Assembly (NCBI RefSeq): GCF_001428665.1
Contig: NZ_LMIJ01000011.1
Span: forward strand, 25,905-89,904
DNA: 64,000 bases
Direction: 5' to 3'
DNA from: Acidovorax sp. Root219
GTDB taxonomy: Bacteria; Pseudomonadota; Gammaproteobacteria; Burkholderiales; Burkholderiaceae_C
Shown: piece after piece, positions 57,656-64,000 of the stretch
Layout: every line of letters begins with the position of its first letter
Numbering within the stretch: the first letter of the stretch is position 1
The notes under the pieces: model-generated
Database searches by the model: none
Told to the model about the DNA's origin: nothing
The model's input: only the letters and a program-made list of their open reading frames with translations
Program-made: the position numbers and the translations under genes

Positions 57656-57760
57656 TGCAAGCGATGGCACAGGCAGCAGGTTTACGGGAGCTTTACAGGC
57701 GCTTCAACACCTTGTGACGCCTTTGCGCGACCATGGACAGGCCGCTACTACACTGACCCC

Positions 57761-58477
57761 ATGAGCTCCCAACTGCTGATGATCGAAGACGACACCCGCC
57801 TCGCCGAGATGGTGGGCGAGTACCTGGGCCAGTCCGGCCTGGTGGTGACGCACCGCGCCGATGGCAAGAGCGGCCTGGCGCAACTGCAGGGGCCGGACGC
57901 CGCCGCCCTGCCCGACCTGGTGATCCTGGACCTGATGCTGCCCGACATGGACGGCCTGGAGGTCTGCCGCCGCATCCGCTCGCTGCAGGGCCCGGCTGCG
58001 CAGGTACCGGTGCTCATGCTCACGGCCAAGGGCGACCCGATGGACCGCATCATCGGCCTGGAGCTGGGCGCCGACGACTACCTGCCCAAGCCCTTCGAGC
58101 CGCGCGAGCTGCTGGCGCGCATCCGCGCCATCCTGCGCCGACGCACCGATGGCGGCACGCCGGTGGCCCAGGCCCTGCGCTTCGGCACGCTGGAGATCGA
58201 CCGCGATGCGCGCACGGTCACCGTGGCCGGCCAGCCAGCCGACCTGACCTCCTACCAGTTCGACCTGCTGGTGGCGCTGGCCGAGCGCGCGGGGCGCGTG
58301 CTCACGCGCGACCAGATCATGGAGGCCGTGCGCGGCCGCGAGCTGGAGGCCTTCGACCGCTCGATCGACGTGCACATGGGCCGCATCCGCGCGGCCATCG
58401 AGGTCGATGCCAAGAACCCGCGCCGCATCCTCACCGTGCGCGGCGTGGGCTATGTGTTCGCCAAGCAGCAGGATTGA
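57761..58477 (+). CDS. OmpR-family response regulator (RstA-like)
   Basis: The protein has 238 residues: receiver domain with phospho-Asp near residue 57 (LDLMLPDMDG) and Lys in YLPKPFEP, then an OmpR/PhoB winged helix ending in VRGVGYVFAKQ. It pairs with the kinase 6 bases downstream. The stimulus is unknown. RstA or ParR-type are the closest names. Confidence 0.9.
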   Translation: MSSQLLMIEDDTRLAEMVGEYLGQSGLVVTHRADGKSGLAQLQGPDAAALPDLVILDLMLPDMDGLEVCRRIRSLQGPAAQVPVLMLTAKGDPMDRIIGLELGADDYLPKPFEPRELLARIRAILRRRTDGGTPVAQALRFGTLEIDRDARTVTVAGQPADLTSYQFDLLVALAERAGRVLTRDQIMEAVRGRELEAFDRSIDVHMGRIRAAIEVDAKNPRRILTVRGVGYVFAKQQD

Positions 58478-58483
58478 AGCCCG

Positions 58484-59740
58484 GTGAGCCTTTCCAACCC
58501 CTTTGCCCGGCGCCTGTACCTGCGCATCTGGCTCGCCGTGGTCGGCGGCATCGCCGTGCTCACGCTGGTCGTGGGCTGGGCCTGGCGCATTGCCGAGGAG
58601 CAGAAGGCGAGCAACAACCAGCCCTTCGTACCGCCCTCGCGCGAAATGGTGCTGCGCGATGCCAAGGGCGATGTCGTCTTTCAGGGGCCTGCGACACGGC
58701 AGCCGTCGGAGCCCGGCGAGAACGTGGAGTTCCACATCGAATCCGACACCGGCCAGGCCTTTGTGCTGCAGATGGCACCGCGCCAGCCCCGCATCGGCGG
58801 GCGGCCCGGTAGCGGTCCCAACCAGGGCGACGCGGCCTTCTGGACCCGCCCGCCCTTTGGCTTCCTGTGGCTGCTGGGCATCGTGGGCCTGGCCGTGGCG
58901 GCGGGGGTGTACCCCATCATCCGGCGCCTGACCCTGCGGCTGGAGGCGCTGCAGCGCAGCGTCAAGCACTTTGGCGAAGGCGATCTCTCCGTGCGCGTGC
59001 CCGAGCAGGGCCAGGACGAAGTGGCCGACCTGGCGCGCCAGTTCAATGCCGCAGCGGAACGGGTGGAGACCCTGGTCAAGTCGCACAAATCGCTGCTGGC
59101 CAACGCCTCGCACGAGCTGCGCTCGCCGCTCACGCGCATCCGCATGGGCATGGAGCTCATGGGCGGGCAGCAGCCCTCGCCGACGTTCCGCGCCGAGATC
59201 CTGCGCAACATCGCCGAGCTCGACCAGTTGGTCGACGAGATCCTGCTGGCTAGCCGCCTGGACGCGCGCGAGGCCGACGTGGGCACGGTGGAGACAGTCG
59301 ACCTGGTGGGCCTGGCGGCCGAGGAATGTGCGCGCGTGGACGCCGATCTGGACGTGGGCGCCAGCCCCGATGCGGTGGACGTGCGCGGCGTCTCCAAGCT
59401 GCTGCGCCGGGCCATCCGCAACCTGCTGGAGAACGCGCGGCGTTACAGCACAGGCGAGGTCAGCGTGGTCGTGCACCGGCGCCAGGGCCATGCCGAGGTG
59501 CGCGTGTGCGACCATGGCCCGGGCGTTCCACCCAACCAGCGCGAACGCATCTTCGAGCCCTTCTACCGCCTGCCGGGCGCCAGCGAGCGCGCGGGCGGCG
59601 TGGGCCTGGGCCTGTCGCTGGTGCGCTCCATCGCGGGGCGCCACAACGGCACGGTGGCCTGTGAAGACCGGCCCGATGGTGCGGGCGGCGCGTGCTTCGT
59701 GCTGCGGTTGCCGGTCACTTCTGCCAGCGCCACGCCATGA
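58484..59740 (+). CDS. Sensor histidine kinase (RstB-like)
   Basis: The protein has 418 residues with a GTG start. Two helices bracket a periplasmic domain of about 100 residues; HAMP follows near 150-200. The phospho-His is in ASHELRSPLTRI near residue 209. The N, G1 and G2 boxes (RNLLENARRYS, CDHGPGVPPN, GVGLGLSLV) are intact. Its 3' end overlaps the convergent MFS gene by 26 bases. Confidence 0.9.
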   Translation: MSLSNPFARRLYLRIWLAVVGGIAVLTLVVGWAWRIAEEQKASNNQPFVPPSREMVLRDAKGDVVFQGPATRQPSEPGENVEFHIESDTGQAFVLQMAPRQPRIGGRPGSGPNQGDAAFWTRPPFGFLWLLGIVGLAVAAGVYPIIRRLTLRLEALQRSVKHFGEGDLSVRVPEQGQDEVADLARQFNAAAERVETLVKSHKSLLANASHELRSPLTRIRMGMELMGGQQPSPTFRAEILRNIAELDQLVDEILLASRLDAREADVGTVETVDLVGLAAEECARVDADLDVGASPDAVDVRGVSKLLRRAIRNLLENARRYSTGEVSVVVHRRQGHAEVRVCDHGPGVPPNQRERIFEPFYRLPGASERAGGVGLGLSLVRSIAGRHNGTVACEDRPDGAGGACFVLRLPVTSASATP

Positions 59741-60953
59741 CCACGTAAAGCGCGGCACCGAGCACCAGCACGGCGCTCGCCACTCCCAGCGCCCAGTCAA
59801 AGCCCTGCGCCCGCGAGCCTGCCTGCGCCAGCAGCGCGGCCGCCATGGGCGGCCCGGCGATCTGGCCGATGCCATACAGCGCCGTGAGCAGCCCGGTGAA
59901 GCCCGCTCCCGCCTGTGGCCACTGGTGGCGCGCCTCCTGCAAGGCGAAGAAGGTGATGGCCGTGAACGGCAGCCCCAGCAGCAGGCTGCCGAGGGCAAAG
60001 CCCGCCGGCCCCGGCCACAGCAGCCCCAGCGCAATGCCCACCGCCTGCAGCAGGTAGGCGCCGGCCAGCAGCCAGCGCCGGTCGCGGTGCGGCGCGATGC
60101 GCGTGGACACAAAGGCCCCCAGTGCCACGCCGGCGCCGAACACCGGCCAGAACAGGTCGGGCCAGGCCGAGCCGGCCGGCAGCGCAGCACGCGCGATGAC
60201 GGGCAGGAACGTGGCGGTGACGATGTAGCCCAGGCCCGCCAGGCCATACGCCAAGGCATGCAGTGCCCGCAACGCCGCCGGCGCAGGCACGGCGGCAGCG
60301 GCGGGTGCCCCCGCCGGATGGGCCTGCGCCTCGCCACCCCGCAATACCTGCCAGATCCCGGCGCACAGCACCGCCGCCAGTGCGGCAAACGTGGCCCAGC
60401 CGGCTGCCGCACTCCAGCCCGCAGCGACCATGGCGCCGGTGGGCAGGCCCGTGACCACGATGCCCAGTCCCGGCCCACAGAAGATCAGGCCGGCGAGCTG
60501 GGGCTGCCCCAGCCGGGTGAGCTGGCCCATGCACCAGTTGGCCGTGCCCAGAAACACCAGGGCACTCGCGATACCCGCCAGAAAGCGCAGCAGGGGCCAC
60601 GACGCGGGCCAGGGCAAGGCCAGCACTCCGGTCAGCAGCACCGTGGCCACCAGCCCGCCGCGCGCCAGGGCCGCATTGCCCGGGACTGCGCCCAGGCGAC
60701 GGCCCAGCCACGGCAGGGCCATGTACAGCAACGCCCCGGCAAGGTAGCCGGCGTAGTTGGCCGTGGCCAGCCAGCTGCCGGTGGCGATGTCCACCACGCC
60801 GTCGTGCAGCATCATCGGCAGCAGAGGGGTGAAGGCGAAGCGGCCGATGCCCATGGCGACCGCGAGGGCGACCATGCCGGCCAGGGCGACCCGCAAAGGC
60901 GCCGTGTCGGCGTCATGCACGCGGGCGGAGGAAGGGGAAGACACTTGGTCCAT
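59715..60953 (-). CDS. YbfB/YjiJ family MFS transporter
   Basis: The protein has 412 residues with 12 helices of the YbfB/YjiJ type (AMGIGRFAFTPLLPMM in the first helix). The ATG at 60953 is preferred; one at 61001 would add 16 residues and run into the operator. It is divergent from the LysR gene, which is probably its regulator. The substrate is unknown. Confidence 0.83.
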   Translation of the reverse strand: MDQVSSPSSARVHDADTAPLRVALAGMVALAVAMGIGRFAFTPLLPMMLHDGVVDIATGSWLATANYAGYLAGALLYMALPWLGRRLGAVPGNAALARGGLVATVLLTGVLALPWPASWPLLRFLAGIASALVFLGTANWCMGQLTRLGQPQLAGLIFCGPGLGIVVTGLPTGAMVAAGWSAAAGWATFAALAAVLCAGIWQVLRGGEAQAHPAGAPAAAAVPAPAALRALHALAYGLAGLGYIVTATFLPVIARAALPAGSAWPDLFWPVFGAGVALGAFVSTRIAPHRDRRWLLAGAYLLQAVGIALGLLWPGPAGFALGSLLLGLPFTAITFFALQEARHQWPQAGAGFTGLLTALYGIGQIAGPPMAAALLAQAGSRAQGFDWALGVASAVLVLGAALYVVMAWRWQK

Positions 60954-61014
60954 GCGGGGATACCGGAGAGGATTGCCACGGCGGATGCCGCTGCGTATCA
61001 TCTTACCAAGAGAT

Positions 61015-61031
61015 TGAATTTATGTAATTCA
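61015..61031. promoter_or_regulatory. Candidate LysR operator
   Basis: A perfect 6+5+6 palindrome TGAATT-TATGT-AATTCA of the LysR-box form, between the divergent MFS and LysR genes and 12 bases before the LysR start. Confidence 0.6.
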
Positions 61032-61043
61032 TACTATTTCAAG

Positions 61044-61922
61044 ATGGTTGAATCTTCGTCATCCTTGCTGGACCTTGCGGCCCTGGACATCTTTCGCACC
61101 GTGGCGGCCGAAGGCAGCGTCACGCGCGCGGCCGAGCGGCTGGGACGCGTGCAGTCCAACGTGACCACCCGGGTGCGCCAGCTGGAGGCGGACCTGGGCA
61201 CCCCCCTGTTCCTGCGCGAAGGCAAGCGCATGGCGCTCACGCCCGAGGGCCAGGTGCTGCTGGGCTATACCGACCAGCTGCTGGCGCTGGCCGAGGAAGC
61301 GCGCCAGGCAGTGCGCCCGGGGCCCCCCGGTGGACGCTTGCGCCTGGGCTCGATGGAAAGCACGGCCGCGAGCCGCCTGCCTGTGCCGCTGGCACGCCTG
61401 CACGGCCAGTGGCCGGGCGTGGCGCTGGAGCTGTCGACCGCACCCACGCGCGAGCTGGTGGAGCGGCTGCGCGCACACGCCCTCGATGCGGTACTGGTGG
61501 CGTGGCCGCCGGGCCAGGCCCCGGACCCGGCGCTCGAAACCCGTCCTGTGTTCACCGAAGACCTGTTGCTGGTACTGCCCGCCGGCCACCCTGTCGTTGC
61601 CGGCCCCCAGGATGTACAGCCCGGCACGCTCGCGGTCTTCGAGCCGGGTTGCACCTACCGCCGCATCGGGCAGGACTGGTTCGCCCCCCGGCCGCAGCCC
61701 ATGCAGGTGCTGGAGCTGGGCTCGTACCACGCCATTCTGGCCTGCGTGGCCGCCGGCAGCTGCGCGGGCATCGTGCCGCGCTCGGTGCTGGCCATGACAC
61801 CTCATGCCGAGCTGCTGAGCCACCAGCCCATCACCCTTATCGACACCCTGCTCACCTGGCGCAAGGGCTACCGCTCCAGCGCGCTCGATGCCCTGCAGCA
61901 GGCGCTGCTTTCCGCAGCCTGA
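61044..61922 (+). CDS. LysR family transcriptional regulator
   Basis: The protein has 292 residues with the N-terminal LysR helix-turn-helix (GSVTRAAERLGRVQSNVTTR) and a periplasmic-binding-like effector domain. It is divergent from the MFS gene and followed after 30 bases by nitronate monooxygenase, so it may control both. Subfamily not assigned. Confidence 0.87.
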   Translation: MVESSSSLLDLAALDIFRTVAAEGSVTRAAERLGRVQSNVTTRVRQLEADLGTPLFLREGKRMALTPEGQVLLGYTDQLLALAEEARQAVRPGPPGGRLRLGSMESTAASRLPVPLARLHGQWPGVALELSTAPTRELVERLRAHALDAVLVAWPPGQAPDPALETRPVFTEDLLLVLPAGHPVVAGPQDVQPGTLAVFEPGCTYRRIGQDWFAPRPQPMQVLELGSYHAILACVAAGSCAGIVPRSVLAMTPHAELLSHQPITLIDTLLTWRKGYRSSALDALQQALLSAA

Positions 61923-61952
61923 CCGCTTTTCAATTCCCCCAAGGAGTCCGCC

Positions 61953-63032
61953 ATGACCGACCGCAGCCTTCGCACCGCCCTTTCACTGCGCCTGCCCATC
62001 ATCCAGGGCCCCATGACCGGCTCCGACACCCCGGCCCTGGCGGCTGCCGTCTCCGCGGCTGGCGGCCTGGGCTCGCTGGGCTGTGGCATGCGTTCACCTG
62101 CAGCCATGGCCGAGGCGGCTGCCGAGGTGCGCAGGCGCACCGACCGGCCGTTCTGCATGAACCTCTTCGTGCAGGACACGCCCGCGCCCGACGCGGCCAC
62201 GGTGGACGCCGCCGTGGCGCGGCTCGCCCCGCTGTACGCCGAGTTCGGCCAGCAGCCGGCCGCACCCGCGTGCTGGTGCGAGGACTTCGCGGCGCAGTTC
62301 GACGCGCTGATCGCTGCGCGCCCGGCGGTGGCGAGCTTCACCTTCGGCATCCTCAGTGCCGCGCAGGTGGAACGCCTGCACGCTGCAGGCTGCTATGTGA
62401 TCGGCACCGCGACCACGGTCGCCGAGGCCGTGGCCTGGGCCGACGTGGGGGCCGACGGGGTCTGCGCCTCGGGCATGGAGTCGGGTGGGCACCGGGGTAC
62501 CTTTCTCGGGGACTTCGCCTCTTCGATGATCGGCACCATGGCCCTGGTGCCGCGCTGCGTGGATGCGCTGCAGCCGCGCGGCGTGGCAGTGGTCGCGGCC
62601 GGCGGCATCATGGACGGACGCGGCATCGCCGCCGCGCAGGCGCTGGGGGCCGAGGCGGTGCAGATGGGCACGGCCTTCCTCTCCTGCGATGAATCGGGCA
62701 TCGGCGCGGCCTACCGCCAGGCGCTGGCCAGCGCCAAGGGCACCGACACGCGCACCACGCGCGCCCTGACGGGGCGCCACGCACGCGGCATCGTCAACGC
62801 GCTGATGGACCGCCTGCAGACCAACGAGATGGCCGTGCCGCCCTACCCCGTGCAGAACGCGCTGACGGGAGCGCTGCGCAAGGCCTCGAACGAGGCGGGC
62901 CGGGCAGACTACCTGTCGCTGTGGGCTGGCCAGGGCGTGGAGGCGGTTCGGCCCATGGCCGCCGCTGCGCTGATGGCGCTGCTCGAAGAGGAATGGAAGC
63001 AGGCCTGCGCGCGCGTGGGCGCTGCGCACTGA
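61953..63032 (+). CDS. Nitronate monooxygenase
   Basis: The protein has 359 residues, an FMN TIM barrel of the 2-nitropropane dioxygenase family: PIIQGPMTG, then the catalytic-type GMESGGHRGTF and AAGGIMDGRG for phosphate binding. AAGGAG precedes the ATG. It oxidises propionate-3-nitronate or other nitronates, often for detoxification. It follows the LysR gene in the same direction. Confidence 0.87.
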   Translation: MTDRSLRTALSLRLPIIQGPMTGSDTPALAAAVSAAGGLGSLGCGMRSPAAMAEAAAEVRRRTDRPFCMNLFVQDTPAPDAATVDAAVARLAPLYAEFGQQPAAPACWCEDFAAQFDALIAARPAVASFTFGILSAAQVERLHAAGCYVIGTATTVAEAVAWADVGADGVCASGMESGGHRGTFLGDFASSMIGTMALVPRCVDALQPRGVAVVAAGGIMDGRGIAAAQALGAEAVQMGTAFLSCDESGIGAAYRQALASAKGTDTRTTRALTGRHARGIVNALMDRLQTNEMAVPPYPVQNALTGALRKASNEAGRADYLSLWAGQGVEAVRPMAAAALMALLEEEWKQACARVGAAH

Positions 63033-63042
63033 AGCAAGAAGC

Positions 63043-64000
63043 TCAGCGCGTCCAGGGCAGGTCGCGGGCCGTGCCTTGGATAACGGGGTGCTCGCGGTGC
63101 AGCACCTCGCCGGCCAGCACGCGCTCGTAGTAGCGCAGGTAGCCGCGTGCCATGGCCTCGGCGCTGAAGTGCTGCTGCACATGGGCATGGCAGGTGCGCG
63201 GGTCGGCCTTGTGGGCACGCACGGCCTCGGCCAGTTCGCTGGCGCTGGCCGACAGGCTGCCGCACTCGGCAGGCACGAGTTCGGGCAGCGCGCCGTAGGG
63301 CGTGCTGAACACCGGGCAGCCGAAGTACAGGCTTTCGATCACCGCCAGGCCAAAGGGCTCGTGCCAGCGCACGGGGAAGATCAGGCCGCGCGAGGCGTTG
63401 AGCAGCTCGTTCTTCTGCTGGCCGCCGACCATGCCGAAGAAATGGATCCGGCGCGACAGCGTCCAGCGAAAACCGCGCTTGAAGTTGATGCGGTTGCCGC
63501 CGAGCACGTCGAGCTCCACACCGGCCAGCTTGGCCACCTTGATGGCGCCGGCCACGTTCTTCACGCCCCAGGCCGCCTTGCCCAGGAAATGGTAGTGCGA
63601 GCGCGGGCGCTCGAAATCCACCGGGCCATAGGCCGACCAATCGAGGCCGTTGTAGACGAACTCGGTCGACCCATAGCGCGCGGCATGGTTGCGCGAGAGG
63701 AACACCGTGTTCAGCGGCAGCGGCTTGGGCTTGCGCGCGTTGCCGTGCTCGGTGACGAGGTAGGGGCGCGAGGGTTCGCTGCGCGGGTTGAACTGGAAGT
63801 GGGTGATGTCCACGTCGGCCGGGATCTGGCTGTCCCAGGGCTGATCAGGCTTGATCGGCAGCACCTGGGCGAAGTCGCAGCTCGAGCCCTCGGGCACCAG
63901 GTAGCTCACGCGGTGGCCCAACTGCACCAGAGTCTTGCCCAGGTCCCAGATCACGCGCTCGGTACCGCCGTAGCCGTACACCGGGATGGAGGAGTTGTTG
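63043..64000 (-). CDS. Glycosyltransferase family 4, N-terminus cut by window edge
   Basis: At least 318 residues are visible and the reading frame stays open to the last base. The visible start has SIPVYGYGGTERV, the usual opening loop of GT4 enzymes, so only a short N-terminal piece is missing. The C-terminal donor site is in FPVRWHEPFGLAVIESLYFG (about 20 residues). It transfers a sugar, probably in surface polysaccharide synthesis. Confidence 0.87.
   Translation of the reverse strand, partial: NNSSIPVYGYGGTERVIWDLGKTLVQLGHRVSYLVPEGSSCDFAQVLPIKPDQPWDSQIPADVDITHFQFNPRSEPSRPYLVTEHGNARKPKPLPLNTVFLSRNHAARYGSTEFVYNGLDWSAYGPVDFERPRSHYHFLGKAAWGVKNVAGAIKVAKLAGVELDVLGGNRINFKRGFRWTLSRRIHFFGMVGGQQKNELLNASRGLIFPVRWHEPFGLAVIESLYFGCPVFSTPYGALPELVPAECGSLSASASELAEAVRAHKADPRTCHAHVQQHFSAEAMARGYLRYYERVLAGEVLHREHPVIQGTARDLPWTR

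Noticed and set aside
57704-60478. A 924-residue open frame on the minus strand opposite the response regulator and kinase
   Set aside because: It is low in domain content, rich in Arg/Ala/His, and lies antisense to three clear genes; typical of high-GC shadow frames.

Overview
The window is high-GC DNA (high 60s % in the housekeeping parts, by eye) with betaproteobacterial gene content: an mreBCD-mrdA run divergent from gatCAB, an ammonium transporter with a cleavable leader, Bug/TctC binding proteins, DcaP-like porins and a STAS-fused MlaE. This best fits a Comamonadaceae bacterium (Acidovorax-like); the genus is inference. I see no rRNA, tRNA, CRISPR array, integrase or transposase.

Layout. 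163-5213: a secreted protein and an Mla/Pqi-like lipid ABC operon (permease, ATPase, MCE protein, lipoprotein). 5492-10024: GMC oxidoreductase, a small hypothetical, an ammonium transporter with a candidate sigma54/NtrC promoter, and a TSUP exporter. 10162-14012: an amino-acid ABC operon ending in a porin gene, with a terminator-like hairpin in its leader and a strong terminator at its end. 14023-19548: EamA exporter and the rod-shape genes. 19753-25314: gatCAB, a DUF4124 protein, pyrE and xth. 25296-26868: a lower-GC two-gene accessory module (a nucleotidyltransferase-fold protein plus an unknown partner), bounded by the 3' end of xth and by a decayed second copy of that 3' end at about 26951-27071. 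27092-31516: an iron-uptake operon (TonB receptor, DUF3649, PepSY, DUF3325).

32644-53419 is a roughly 21-kb, nearly unidirectional, tightly packed catabolic island of somewhat lower GC. It encodes a Rieske protein, FAD monooxygenase, type-I extradiol dioxygenase, C-C-type alpha/beta hydrolase, cyclase-family amidohydrolase, cupin, FAH hydrolase, SDR, an epimerase-like dehydrogenase, three orphan Bug binding proteins, an MFS carrier and a DUF1302/DUF1329/YCF48/RND envelope module. AraC and LysR regulators flank sub-blocks. It looks like a pathway for uptake and meta-cleavage of a hydrophobic aromatic or N-heteroaromatic compound; the substrate cannot be read from sequence.

53476-64000 returns to core-like genes: MBL hydrolase, diguanylate cyclase, M48 protease, AmpG-like carrier, an OmpR-type two-component system, a YbfB/YjiJ MFS gene divergent from a LysR gene, nitronate monooxygenase, and a glycosyltransferase cut by the right edge. 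The strongest candidates for something undescribed are the xth-linked two-gene module and the catabolic island.
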